Positions 44,487 to 53,651 of a DNA stretch of 61,292 nt are shown here, in pieces (the first letter of the stretch is position 1; every line of letters starts with the position of its first letter). Origin of the DNA: Sphingobacterium sp. UBA5670 (GTDB lineage Bacteria > Bacteroidota > Bacteroidia > Sphingobacteriales > Sphingobacteriaceae). The position numbers and the translations under genes were made by a program. The notes under the pieces are model-generated. The model did not search any database. It saw only the letters and a program-made list of their open reading frames with translations, and had not been told where the DNA came from. Location of the stretch: contig NZ_DIIM01000030.1 in the NCBI RefSeq assembly GCF_002420705.1, positions 15,260 to 76,551 on the forward strand. Reading direction: 5' to 3'.

Positions 44487-45548
44487 TTATTGAACACGAA
44501 TGATGGCATTCATACCGACGCGAAGCATGGCGAGGTCTTTAGGCGTATTGGATGCCGTAAAATTAATTCTGACCGGGATTCGCTGTTGTACTTTGACAAA
44601 GTTTCCCGTGGAGTTGTCCACTGGAACAGCAGAATATTTGGAGCCGGTAGCTTCGGATATAGCGGCTACCTCACCTTCAAAGGTCTTTCCTGCCAATGCA
44701 TCAATTTCAATCTTGACCTTTGTTCCTAAGCTAATACTTTTTAGCTGACTTTCGGTATAATTTGCTGTTATCCATTTCTGTTCGTCACGGACAATATTAA
44801 CCAACGGCGTTCCATTTTGCACCAATTGGCCCTCCTCGATTGTCCTTCTTCCCAATACCCCATCATAGGGAGCAGTGATAACCGTATAGGAAAGGTTTAA
44901 TTTGGCCAGATCTATTGCTGACTGTGCCTTTAATAAGGAAGCATCATTGACAGATAGTTTCTGCTCGGATTCATGTGTATTGAGTTTGGATACACGTTCC
45001 TGTGCCAAAAGGGCTTTATATTTAGCCAGCATGGCCTCATAATCCGATTTTACCTGATCGAATTGATATTGCGTAACAGCTTCATCTTTGATGAGACTTT
45101 CATATCGCCTGTAATTTGTTTCCATATTAGCTAAGCGGGCTTTCATTTCATCAATATTGGCATTTGCAATTGCCGTGCTATTGCTGGCAATGGCAATTCC
45201 AGATTGGGATATTGTTTTGCTCGCTTTGGCATCCGCTAGCGCGGCTTGTGCATTTTGTAATAAAATTCTATACTCGGCATCATCAATGATGACGAGTGTA
45301 TCGCCCTTGTGGACTTTTTGGTGCTCATCAAATCGAACTGTTTTGATATAACCATTGATCCGCGAATTTATAGGGGTAATATGGGCGTCTACCTGGGCAT
45401 CATCTGTATATACAGATTCGTTGATGTGGAAGAAGACCAGGATACCCCATATAATTGTGACCGCAATGACCAGAACAGATAGGATATTGATGGTCCAGAT
45501 CTTCCGTCTTCGTTTTATTTCTTTTTCACTTAATGTTGAATTACTCAT
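44487..45548 (-). CDS. HlyD/EmrA-type membrane-fusion protein
   Basis: The 353-residue periplasmic adaptor has one N-terminal membrane helix (about 16-38), a biotinyl-lipoyl half-domain (INSRINGYIKTVRFDEHQKV), a long coiled coil (about 90-200), the second lipoyl half (VITAPYDGVLGRRTIEEGQL) and beta-barrel regions. It links the MFS pump to an outer-membrane channel. The start ATG is 51 bp after the MarR gene. Confidence 0.92.
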   Translation of the reverse strand: MSNSTLSEKEIKRRRKIWTINILSVLVIAVTIIWGILVFFHINESVYTDDAQVDAHITPINSRINGYIKTVRFDEHQKVHKGDTLVIIDDAEYRILLQNAQAALADAKASKTISQSGIAIASNSTAIANANIDEMKARLANMETNYRRYESLIKDEAVTQYQFDQVKSDYEAMLAKYKALLAQERVSKLNTHESEQKLSVNDASLLKAQSAIDLAKLNLSYTVITAPYDGVLGRRTIEEGQLVQNGTPLVNIVRDEQKWITANYTESQLKSISLGTKVKIEIDALAGKTFEGEVAAISEATGSKYSAVPVDNSTGNFVKVQQRIPVRINFTASNTPKDLAMLRVGMNAIIRVQ

Positions 45549-45599
45549 GACTCATTTGCTTATCTTCTATTTTTTTTCTGGAAAGCAAGGCAACCTACA

Positions 45600-46046
45600 T
45601 TATTGCTTCTCAATAATGGCTGTCAATTTTTCTAGACTTGCTGTAATTTCCAATACTTTTTTTTCTGCGATCTCCTGCAGGATGGCGCTATAAAGATCGT
45701 GCTGGACAGGGTCCAATAATGTTCTGTATTCATCTCCTTTTACGGTTAATTCGATTAAGTTATTTCGCCTGTCATTGGGGTCACTGACGCGTCTAACTAG
45801 ATCCCGCTTACAAAGGTTGTCGATCAGCGGAGTGACACTTGCTTTGTTCTTTTGTATAGCGATGGCAATATCTTGCTGATTCATCTGTTCATTTTTCCAC
45901 AACGCCGCCAAGACTTGCAGCATCTCGTAGGTGATATCCAATCGCTGCTCCTTTATTTTTTGGATATAGTACTGTTTTAAGCTCGTTCGTAACGCGATGA
46001 TACTATCCACCAAAGGTTTTACTGGATTCGTGAATTCATTTTTCAT
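45600..46046 (-). CDS. MarR-family regulator of the efflux operon
   Basis: A 148-residue MarR-type winged helix: LQVLAALWKNEQMNQQDIAI, recognition helix NKASVTPLIDNLCKRDLVRR (about 68-87) and wing VSDPNDRRNNLIELTVKG. It is the first gene of the marR-emrAB-like operon, so it probably represses the pump and itself. Its promoter (46051-46082) carries two 10-bp direct repeats. Confidence 0.93.
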   Translation of the reverse strand: MKNEFTNPVKPLVDSIIALRTSLKQYYIQKIKEQRLDITYEMLQVLAALWKNEQMNQQDIAIAIQKNKASVTPLIDNLCKRDLVRRVSDPNDRRNNLIELTVKGDEYRTLLDPVQHDLYSAILQEIAEKKVLEITASLEKLTAIIEKQ

Positions 46047-46050
46047 GTTA

Positions 46051-46082
46051 CAAAGTTAAATATAAAACAGTTAAATATCAAA
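46051..46082 (-). promoter_or_regulatory. Promoter and probable MarR operator of the efflux operon
   Basis: On the minus strand TTTG (46082-46079), 20 bases, then TAACTTTG (46058-46051): a near-ideal promoter. AGTTAAATAT (plus strand) is repeated at 46054-46063 and 46069-46078, filling the spacer, and a further AGTTAAA lies upstream. The 15-bp period suggests adjacent regulator sites on one or nearly one helix face. Confidence 0.6.
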
Positions 46083-46176
46083 CTAATTTACTTTAGTTAA
46101 AAATGTGTTAAAGGTGAGAGCTTAAAGGAGAGATGGCATTTTATTTGGGAGTATTTGAACGAAAGGAAAAAAAGAT

Positions 46177-46662
46177 ATGTTAGGAGTTGAATTAATATTC
46201 TTTAGACGTTTTTTACTGCCGCTGCTAATTTTAGGAGGATGGATAAGTGTCGTCAGGGGGCAGCAAATGCACGCTTTTAATAACTTGGGGACCGATTATC
46301 ATACTGTATATCGGTGGGTAGATCCCTTTTTCCCATTAAGCCAACAGGTTGATGCGATAAACTGGGACCTTGCTCCGCTTGATAAAGAGCCTGATCAACA
46401 GGAGAAAGTCAAAAATTCGACAGGCAGACAGCGTTTTACAGGAAGAGTGAGTGAGCGCGTATATGAAGGCTCGGAAGTCATCACTGCTTCAGGTGAATCT
46501 GGGGGAAATATCACTTATAGCTCCTCTAATTCAACGACTAGATATCGCGTTGCAATTGATCGACAGATTAATGAGCGCTACCATGGAAAACCTGTATTTG
46601 TAGATGCTAAAGGGGTAAAATATATAATTGATTCGAAATTTAGAAAGCAGATTGTTGAATAG
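46177..46662 (+). CDS. Small exported protein with a PBCV-basic-adaptor-like C-terminal motif
   Basis: The 161 residues begin with a hydrophobic segment (LLPLLILGGWISVV) and a likely cleavage site before QQMH. A middle low-complexity Ser/Gly/Thr region (GESGGNITYSSSNSTTRY) follows. The last 30 residues (YHGKPVFVDAKGVKYIIDSK) parallel the end of the next protein, with Tyr, Gly, Val, Lys-Gly, Lys-Tyr, Ile in register. That pattern recalls the PBCV-type basic adaptor motif. The function is unknown. A purine-rich GAAAGGAAAAAAAG precedes the ATG. Confidence 0.6.
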   Translation: MLGVELIFFRRFLLPLLILGGWISVVRGQQMHAFNNLGTDYHTVYRWVDPFFPLSQQVDAINWDLAPLDKEPDQQEKVKNSTGRQRFTGRVSERVYEGSEVITASGESGGNITYSSSNSTTRYRVAIDRQINERYHGKPVFVDAKGVKYIIDSKFRKQIVE

Positions 46663-46772
46663 TTCGTTTTTCAGGTTAAAATTTTGTTAAAAGTATTATT
46701 TTAGAAAATTAAATCGAAATATGGCATTTACATTGTACTTTTATTTACAATTATTTAAATAACAATTGCGTT

Positions 46773-47264
46773 ATGGAAGCAATAAATCGTTTCAAAAAGA
46801 TTACAGCTACATTAGCTTTGATCGCTGCATTCGGAATCGGACAATCCTATGCACAAACGGCTCCAAAAAAAATGGAAAAAGAAGCCAAAAAGTCTGAACA
46901 AAACGTAAAGGAAGTAAAAACTAAGGCTACTGAGGCCGAAATGAAAACGAAGGCGGCACCGGTGAAAACAACGGAGAAGAAAGAGACAGCAGTCAAGGAA
47001 AAGTCTATGCAGACGAAGAAGATGGCTGATGCAAAAGTAGCGGCGGTGGATGTCAAGGAAAAAGAGGTAAAGGATAAAGCGGTCAAAAAGGAAACTGCTA
47101 AAGTGCAAAAACAGGTAACCGCTGTTAAAAGAGATGCAGTCGCTACTTCAGATAAAGCAACAAGTGAAAAATACAATGGCCATACGGTCTATCTAGGTCC
47201 AAAAGGAGGTAAATATTATATCAATGGAAATGGAAACAAAACCTACATTTCTGACAAAAAATAA
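46773..47264 (+). CDS. Exported Lys/Ala-rich protein with a PBCV-basic-adaptor-like C-terminus
   Basis: The 163-residue protein has a signal peptide (ITATLALIAAFGIGQSYA) and then about 100 residues of Lys, Glu, Ala, Thr and Val in a repetitive, mostly helical register (KKEAKKSEQ..., VKEKEVKDKAVKKE), reminiscent of histone-H1-like or PAPP-type tails. The last 30 residues (YNGHTVYLGPKGGKYYIN) are the best match in the window to the basic-adaptor motif with its GPKGGKYYIN core. The gene is next to another with the same motif, so a duplicated pair is likely. The role is unknown; binding to an acidic polymer is a guess. Confidence 0.65.
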   Translation: MEAINRFKKITATLALIAAFGIGQSYAQTAPKKMEKEAKKSEQNVKEVKTKATEAEMKTKAAPVKTTEKKETAVKEKSMQTKKMADAKVAAVDVKEKEVKDKAVKKETAKVQKQVTAVKRDAVATSDKATSEKYNGHTVYLGPKGGKYYINGNGNKTYISDKK

Positions 47265-47294
47265 ATAGCAGCTGAAGACGAATTATTAGAGGAG

Positions 47295-47325
47295 AAAGGA
47301 CATCATTTGATGTCCTTTTTTTTAT
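47295..47325. terminator. Terminator between the Lys-rich protein and the SNF2 helicase
   Basis: AAAGGACATCA / TGATGTCCTTT, an 11-bp stem with T runs, between convergent genes. Confidence 0.9.
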
Positions 47326-47333
47326 TTTAAAAT

Positions 47334-50300
47334 TTACCGAAGAAGATCCAATAAATAGGTTTTATCCAGATAAAAGGCATTTAAACTTCCACCATCATCC
47401 AGAATACTGCTACTAATTTCCTTTTTATGATGCTGTAGGGTTTGAATTTTATCTTCAACCGTATTTGGACTGATTAACCGAACTGCCGTAACAGCTTTTT
47501 GTTGCCCCATGCGATAGATTCTATCGATCGCCTGTTGCTCGACAGCAGGATTCCACCAGGGGTCAACCAGGTACACAACATCCGCTGCGGTAAGATTAAG
47601 CCCCGTACCCCCAGCTTTTAGACTAACAAGAAAAACAGGAATATCCTTGTCAGATTGGAAATCACTAACCAACTGACCTCGATTTTTAGACTGCCCAGTA
47701 AGCATTAACGCCGGAATCTTCTGTTTATCCAAGGCTTCCTTAATTAGATTCAGCATACTTACAAACTGTGAAAAGACAATAATTTTATGCTGGTCCTTTT
47801 TATGCTGAATCTGCTCGATCAGCATTTCGATTTTTGCAGAATCTTCAGATGTTGTCAGATCCTCGTTTTGGAGAAGCTTACTTGAGTTACATATTTGGCG
47901 CAACTTGGTCAATCCTTTCAGCACATGCATTGGGCTTTTCTTGATTTCATCGCCATCTTTGGCTGAGATAAAATCCCGAAATTCCTTTTCATAGAGATCA
48001 TAAATACGCCGTTGTGCAGTTTTCATTTCACAATAAAGAATCAGCTCGTTCTTTGTGGGAAGATCATCCAGTACCTCCTGCTTAGTTCTTCGGAGAATGA
48101 ATGGCTTTATTTTTTCTTTCAGCATTTTCTTTCTTTTGCGGTCATGGAACGCATCGATTGGTGTTGTATACACATCTTTGAAATATTTTTTGCTTCCTAA
48201 AAGACCCGGTACAATAAAAGAAAGCTGCGCATAAAGGTCCATCGTATTATTTTCAATCGGAGTTCCCGTTAAGATGATGCGATTTCTTGATTTTAGCAGA
48301 TTTACCGTTTTATAGCGCTGGGAATCTGGGTTTTTAATCTGCTGCGATTCATCCAGTATAACATAATTGAATATGACTTTTTTGAGGATGTTGATGTCCG
48401 TCAGCAGGTTATTGTAAGAGATTAAAACAAGGTCATAGGACTCATATTGCAGGCCTTTTTCTATTCTACTGGGGCCATCCAAGATGAGCACCTGAAAAGA
48501 AGGGAGAAACTGCTGGATCTCATGTCGCCAGTTAAAAATCAGTGTGGTAGGAAGCACAAGCAAAGTAGGGGCAATGTGTCCCTGCGCTTTTTGAACGGCT
48601 AGAAAAGCCAGAATTTGAATTGTTTTTCCGAGCCCCATATCATCGGCCAGACAGGCTCCAAAGTTAAGCCCATCCAAGAAATGCAGCCATTGTAGTCCTT
48701 GTTGCTGATAAGGGCGTAAGTTTCCGACAAAAGTTGGTGGTACCTGTACCTCAGATAAGGATAAGGAGGAAAGCCGTTGTCTCAATTCACTAAGCTCTGC
48801 GATTACGATGGGATCCATCTCACTTTTAGCGAAGATTTGGTCAATTTCATTGAACTTATATTTGGGGATTTCAATAAAATCATCGGCTAACACTTCGGCG
48901 GCATTAAAGTAAGCTTCAAATTTAGCGAGCCACTCTTGAGGCAAGATTCCTTGGGTACCATCGTCCAAAGGGATAAACTGCGAGCGGTTACGTACGGCTT
49001 TCTCCAATTTTTTTAAGGAAACACTTTTTGGACCAAACTTGACCTGTATATTGGCATTGAACCAATTTTGCCCACTGAGCACCTCTACATGGATTTTTCC
49101 TTTAAATTGGCTTAGTTTATTTCCTCGGAGTGCATTAAAGCCAACGATCTGTATGCCATGATGCTGCCATTCATCAAAAGCATCTAAAAACCAGTCTTTA
49201 TCCAAAAAATATTTGCGATGCAGGTAAAAATGCTGAAAGCTGCCATCATCCATCTGTTCTTGAAAATAGGGGTGCTGCTTGAGTAAAAGTGAAATGACTT
49301 TTGTTTCCTTTTTCAGCTTCCGATCGACTAAAAATTGTTTGCCCTTATGATCTGTGCCGAATATATTTCGTTTGCTGAGTATTGGAATTTCGACTTCACC
49401 ATAACGCATGACAGGAATAAGATTGACAAAATCTTCCGATTCCTCCAAAAAGAGGAGTGCCTGCATATCCTGATAATATAGATTTTCCTTTAGTTGCGGC
49501 TTGCTGGCTTTGGGAATATCCTTAAAATTCAATTCCACCGCATGGGCAAGTGGTTCTAGAAATAGTTTGTTGAACTCTTTGAACTTGCTTTGATGAATCA
49601 ACAGCTGTTCACCTTTATGGATAAATAAACGAATCAATTTGAAGTGGAGTTTGTTTTCGATCAGCACAACCTGGTTTCCGATCAACACAAAATGGTCCAG
49701 AAGAATACCGAGATCCTGTAAATTGTACGTTAGGGTATGCATGTGAATTTCTCCCTTAACAGCAAAGAATGCATCGGTTTTGGTAATAAAGAGTTTAATC
49801 TCGCCTTTGTTTAAACTAAGCTGTATTGGCGAAAGGGATGTAGCTGTTATATTTTCCGATTTCTCGTAATCATGAAGATAAAAATCGAGATGCAAAGGAT
49901 TTTTTATAATCGCCCGTAGGCTTGATGTAACGTCGATATCCTGTTGTACGGCTTGGGAAAATTGATGGATAGCCGTATAAAATTGCATTTCTTCGACCGC
50001 ATTGGTCCGCCAGATACGCGCTTGGCTTTCGCTTACCGAAATGGGATTTTTTGGCATGCCCGATTTGGTTAATGGAGCCTGGCAGAGGTGTATCTGTAAA
50101 TTTTTGTAGTAGCGATTGCGTGTTAACACAACAAAAGTATGTTGCTGTTTGGCCCCTTCTTTCACCTTTGGAGCCTGGGATTCATCCAGCAGATCAAAGT
50201 CATCTATCGAAGTTAGCTGTTTGTCTTTTAATAAAAACTGGAGCTCTCCCGCATGGATATGAGCAGAGAAATAGTTTTCCAAAGAGGATTCATTTTCTAG

Positions 50301-50645
50301 TCCATATTGAATGGCAACTTTTTTTAGGAGATGCTGATAGCGGATGTGATCAAAAAAAGCCAGCCAGTTTTCCTGAGTAAACAGTTTGCTTAAAACGGCT
50401 TTTTGATGCCGGCAGAATGCTGTTTCTGGACAGTTACAAAATACAGCAGTTGTGGGAGCTGTATAGATGATCATGACCTCAAAGTTGGTGTAATTTTCCA
50501 GTACTTGAAAGGTAGCCTGATTGACCGTCATCTCCACAACATTGATCTGAAAATGTGCCAATGCCACTTCCATCCACGGAAAATAAGAATAACGGTTCAC
50601 CCTTCTGAAGTCGATATTGGTCAATATGTGCTGATGGAATTCCAT
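47334..50645 (-). CDS. SNF2-family ATP-dependent DNA translocase/helicase with SWIM-like zinc site
   Basis: The 1103-residue protein has an N-terminal region of about 550 residues with CNCPETAFCRHQKAVL (C-x-C-x5-C-x-H, a SWIM-type zinc ligand set, about 72-87). The Swi2/Snf2 ATPase follows: ADDMGLGKTIQILAF (Walker A), LDESQQIKNP (motif II DESQ rather than DEAH), GTPIENNTMDLYAQL, VFSQFVSMLNLI, and RIYRMGQQKAVTAVRL (motif VI). The family is bacterial HepA/RapA-like or Rad54-like. The exact job is unknown. The ATG is 9 bp after the stop of the TonB receptor gene, so it appears to be the last gene of that operon, an odd partnership. Confidence 0.93.
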   Translation of the reverse strand: MEFHQHILTNIDFRRVNRYSYFPWMEVALAHFQINVVEMTVNQATFQVLENYTNFEVMIIYTAPTTAVFCNCPETAFCRHQKAVLSKLFTQENWLAFFDHIRYQHLLKKVAIQYGLENESSLENYFSAHIHAGELQFLLKDKQLTSIDDFDLLDESQAPKVKEGAKQQHTFVVLTRNRYYKNLQIHLCQAPLTKSGMPKNPISVSESQARIWRTNAVEEMQFYTAIHQFSQAVQQDIDVTSSLRAIIKNPLHLDFYLHDYEKSENITATSLSPIQLSLNKGEIKLFITKTDAFFAVKGEIHMHTLTYNLQDLGILLDHFVLIGNQVVLIENKLHFKLIRLFIHKGEQLLIHQSKFKEFNKLFLEPLAHAVELNFKDIPKASKPQLKENLYYQDMQALLFLEESEDFVNLIPVMRYGEVEIPILSKRNIFGTDHKGKQFLVDRKLKKETKVISLLLKQHPYFQEQMDDGSFQHFYLHRKYFLDKDWFLDAFDEWQHHGIQIVGFNALRGNKLSQFKGKIHVEVLSGQNWFNANIQVKFGPKSVSLKKLEKAVRNRSQFIPLDDGTQGILPQEWLAKFEAYFNAAEVLADDFIEIPKYKFNEIDQIFAKSEMDPIVIAELSELRQRLSSLSLSEVQVPPTFVGNLRPYQQQGLQWLHFLDGLNFGACLADDMGLGKTIQILAFLAVQKAQGHIAPTLLVLPTTLIFNWRHEIQQFLPSFQVLILDGPSRIEKGLQYESYDLVLISYNNLLTDINILKKVIFNYVILDESQQIKNPDSQRYKTVNLLKSRNRIILTGTPIENNTMDLYAQLSFIVPGLLGSKKYFKDVYTTPIDAFHDRKRKKMLKEKIKPFILRRTKQEVLDDLPTKNELILYCEMKTAQRRIYDLYEKEFRDFISAKDGDEIKKSPMHVLKGLTKLRQICNSSKLLQNEDLTTSEDSAKIEMLIEQIQHKKDQHKIIVFSQFVSMLNLIKEALDKQKIPALMLTGQSKNRGQLVSDFQSDKDIPVFLVSLKAGGTGLNLTAADVVYLVDPWWNPAVEQQAIDRIYRMGQQKAVTAVRLISPNTVEDKIQTLQHHKKEISSSILDDGGSLNAFYLDKTYLLDLLR

Positions 50646-50654
50646 GTTATTAGC

Positions 50655-52724
50655 TTAAAGATTAAAACTCATGCCGCCATAATAATTACGTAAAGGGGCA
50701 GGATTGAAATATCGGCCTCCAAAAGCATTGATGTCGTTTCCAAGACTATACTCTTCATTCAGCAAGTTATCCGCCCCCACAAAGATTCTGATCTTGTGAC
50801 CTGAACCGATGGACTTGGTCCATGATAATTTACCCTGTAAAAGGTGATAGCGTTTGGCATACACGGTGTTTGCATCATCCAATGGTATCGCTGCTGTTAG
50901 ATTGGAAAGAAGATCTAATCGAAATTCCTTCGGGAAAATTACATTTAACGAATTTACCCATACTGTTTTTGGAACAGCAGGGAGCTTATTACCGCTATAA
51001 TCATTGTCGCCAACCTGATAGGTTTTGAAACGATAGTCATTGAAGGAAAAATTACTGGCGAGTTGTAAGCTCCGAACAATACCGCTTGTCTGGGGTGTAA
51101 TCAAATAAGTTAATATCGATGCTTCCACTCCCTTTTGGTTTATTTTACCCGCATTTTGAAAATATTCAGCTCCTGTATCTCGTATCTGGCGGATAATAGC
51201 ATTGTTCATTTGGTAAGTGTAAGCTGCTGCATCTACAATAATCCGTCTATTCCATAAATGCCAGCGTATCCCCAGCTCATGATTTGTCCCCGTTTCTGGT
51301 TTCAGCATCGTGTTGACCATATTGTCTGAGGAGCGGACTTCTGCAACTGTCGGCGCGGAGAAACCTTTGGAAATCGATGCTCTAAGCGCAACTGTTGGTG
51401 TGACCAAGTAGGATAGTGCAGCTCTTGGCATCCATGAATTTCCGAAATCGATACTTGATTTGTTTTCTTGGGCAAGAGGATAGCGCTGTTGATAGGCTAT
51501 TTTACTTCCATTCAATCCGAGCGACAGCTCTAGTTGCAAACGTTCAAGCCACTCCAGTTGGGTGCGGGCAAAAAATGACTGTTGACTATTCTCCAGTTTG
51601 TCTTTGGCCTGAGGATCGGCAGCGATCCCTTTATCATTGTCATAATTATCAATAGCATACCAGCCTTTTTGAGCCTCTAAGCCCACTTGAACTTCGTATT
51701 TTAGGGCCTTGCTCAACAAGTCCGTGTAGGATAAATACAAGCGTGTTCCCAGATTTTTCTCATCCCTTTTTTCATAATTGGTAATGAAGGGATTTCTGAT
51801 CTGATTGGATGAGCCAAATACACTGGCAAACAAAGTCATCTTAGAACTGATTTGTGTCTGGTTGCTGAGTCCGCCAAAGAATGTTTTATCATAGATCGCA
51901 GCTTTCTGTTCGGCCGCGCCGGGATTTGGTCCCCCCTTTGGCCTGGCCTGTCTTCGATCGCTTTCCATTTGTGCTGCGGTGAGACCGCCCGGAGTCTGGT
52001 AACCCAGATCTGAGTAAAATCCCGTAAATTTTAATTCGGAAATTTTTGTGTACTTCCAATTGTAATTGAGCTGAATATTCTTCTTGTTTAAGGCCGAATT
52101 ATGTCTATATCCGTCACTTCTGGTCCAGCTCTGATTGATCGCTAGCTGTTGTGTCTGACTTACCGGCAATATTGCATTAAGCTGCTCCTGAAAGAGACCA
52201 TAAGAGCCGCCTGTTAATTGCAGGTTGACTTCTGGTTTGACAGACTGATCAAACCCTTTACTGTACAAGGAGACTACACCACCTGAATTGGCTCCATAGA
52301 TTGAACCGTCAGGACCTTTTAAGATATTGATTTGGCCTAATGCGTAAGGATCTATCAGATTAAGATAAGTGTTTCCACCAGCATCGGTTAGCGGAAAGTC
52401 ATCCAGATAGATTTTTACGTTCCGGACACCGAACGGTGAGCGGATCATGCTGCCGCGCAGTGCCAGACGATAACTGCCAGGGGAACGTTCTTCCATCCGT
52501 ATGCCCGGTATCAAATTCATTGCTGAAACCAGCGTCGGAGATTGTTGGGATAGGATCATCTGCCGGCTTAAAACAGCGGCCGAAGAAGTTAACCGCAATA
52601 AAGGTTGTTTATTGAAATACGCTTTCACCTCGACTTGTTCTAGTCTATTAGTTGTGGTATCTACTTCCTGCGCATATAATTTGCCACATAAACTCAGGGT
52701 AGCAAGAATGTATAATCTTTTCAT
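50655..52724 (-). CDS. TonB-dependent outer-membrane receptor
   Basis: A 689-residue receptor with a short signal peptide (MKRLYILATLSLCGKLYAQ), a TonB-box-like segment near residue 30 (EQVEVKAY), a plug domain with IRMEERSPGSYRLALRGSMI and LKGPDGSIYGANSGGVV, and a barrel ending in YYGGMSFNL. It lacks the N-terminal carboxypeptidase-like domain of the receptor at 1467, so it belongs to a different subgroup. The substrate (metal chelate, vitamin or oligomer) is unknown. It is 18 bp downstream of a lipoprotein gene and 9 bp upstream of the SNF2 gene. Confidence 0.92.
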   Translation of the reverse strand: MKRLYILATLSLCGKLYAQEVDTTTNRLEQVEVKAYFNKQPLLRLTSSAAVLSRQMILSQQSPTLVSAMNLIPGIRMEERSPGSYRLALRGSMIRSPFGVRNVKIYLDDFPLTDAGGNTYLNLIDPYALGQINILKGPDGSIYGANSGGVVSLYSKGFDQSVKPEVNLQLTGGSYGLFQEQLNAILPVSQTQQLAINQSWTRSDGYRHNSALNKKNIQLNYNWKYTKISELKFTGFYSDLGYQTPGGLTAAQMESDRRQARPKGGPNPGAAEQKAAIYDKTFFGGLSNQTQISSKMTLFASVFGSSNQIRNPFITNYEKRDEKNLGTRLYLSYTDLLSKALKYEVQVGLEAQKGWYAIDNYDNDKGIAADPQAKDKLENSQQSFFARTQLEWLERLQLELSLGLNGSKIAYQQRYPLAQENKSSIDFGNSWMPRAALSYLVTPTVALRASISKGFSAPTVAEVRSSDNMVNTMLKPETGTNHELGIRWHLWNRRIIVDAAAYTYQMNNAIIRQIRDTGAEYFQNAGKINQKGVEASILTYLITPQTSGIVRSLQLASNFSFNDYRFKTYQVGDNDYSGNKLPAVPKTVWVNSLNVIFPKEFRLDLLSNLTAAIPLDDANTVYAKRYHLLQGKLSWTKSIGSGHKIRIFVGADNLLNEEYSLGNDINAFGGRYFNPAPLRNYYGGMSFNL

Positions 52725-52742
52725 TGTTATTGTTAGGTCGGC

Positions 52743-53546
52743 TTAGTCTGCAAATTCCTGACTGAAATAAATTTCAAAAACTTGCTTTGTCCTGTTATAT
52801 TTTAGGCATTGAAAATTAGCATATACGGAGCTGGTCGGTACACATAAGGTATTTGACATAGCATCTTTTGAAAACTTTTTATTTAAACATCCGCGCTGGA
52901 GATCAAAATTTTTGTTCGTAGCGATATTGTCAACACAAAAGGAGTTGTCGTCAATCAGATAATTCGATTCATTTAAGCGGATATAATCCTCTTGATAAAT
53001 CAGTTCGGAAGCGATCAGGTAATCCAGGGTACAAAAGCTGGAGGAACAGTCCATGTTTTGGAGCGTATTGACAACTTTTAATTCCCTGTACAATGTTTTG
53101 AAACTATTGTTTTTCTGATCAAAGAGTACGATTTCAATGCGCTGGTTGTCCTTATTGTAAACAATATATCCTAAATCGTTGCCGCCATTCTCGAATATAT
53201 TCCCTTTCGTGAGGGCTAAAATAGTGTAGTTTACATGGCTTAGAAAATAATCCTTTTGGTCGGCACTCAACGCGGGTGTCAATTTCTGATGAAGTTTATC
53301 GAAAAGGCCATCGTTGGCCATTTTCATTAGCTGCTGTTCTTGTTCGCTTGTTCTGTCAGCAAAACGGGGTTTTTCATAGCAAGAGGTATCTGGTGCATTT
53401 TGCACGGAAGTAGAGGTCGCGACTTGCTCTTGACTGCGCGCAGCTGTATCTTTTGTTGCTGTGATCTGTGTTTTCGGGGCCTTTGTCTGATGACAGGAAA
53501 CTAGACCCAGAAATAAGATGTATAGCAGGATGTTTTGTAAATTCAT
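52743..53546 (-). CDS. Lipoprotein of unknown function
   Basis: From the ATG at 53546 this is a 267-residue protein with a lipoprotein signal (NLQNILLYILFLGLVSC, lipobox LVSC, Cys modified and followed by HQTK). A Thr/Ala/Gln linker and a Cys-rich globular part follow (ten or so cysteines, e.g. DCSSSFCTLDYLI), which may form disulfides. No known domain is recognised. Longer starts upstream would spoil the signal. It precedes the TonB receptor by 18 bp and may be its surface or periplasmic partner. Confidence 0.75.
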   Translation of the reverse strand: MNLQNILLYILFLGLVSCHQTKAPKTQITATKDTAARSQEQVATSTSVQNAPDTSCYEKPRFADRTSEQEQQLMKMANDGLFDKLHQKLTPALSADQKDYFLSHVNYTILALTKGNIFENGGNDLGYIVYNKDNQRIEIVLFDQKNNSFKTLYRELKVVNTLQNMDCSSSFCTLDYLIASELIYQEDYIRLNESNYLIDDNSFCVDNIATNKNFDLQRGCLNKKFSKDAMSNTLCVPTSSVYANFQCLKYNRTKQVFEIYFSQEFAD

Positions 53547-53651
53547 GATGAAGTCCCTTTGATGCATCTCTTCACGTTCTACACCCTGAAGAAGCAACAA
53601 TATCGGCTAATTTAGTTATTTTATGGGAAAGAAGGTTCTGTTAAGTTCGAA

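Noticed and set aside
46812..47176. Two minus-strand frames opposite the Lys-rich protein
   Set aside because: They are Phe/Leu-rich shadows of AAA/AAG-rich coding DNA.
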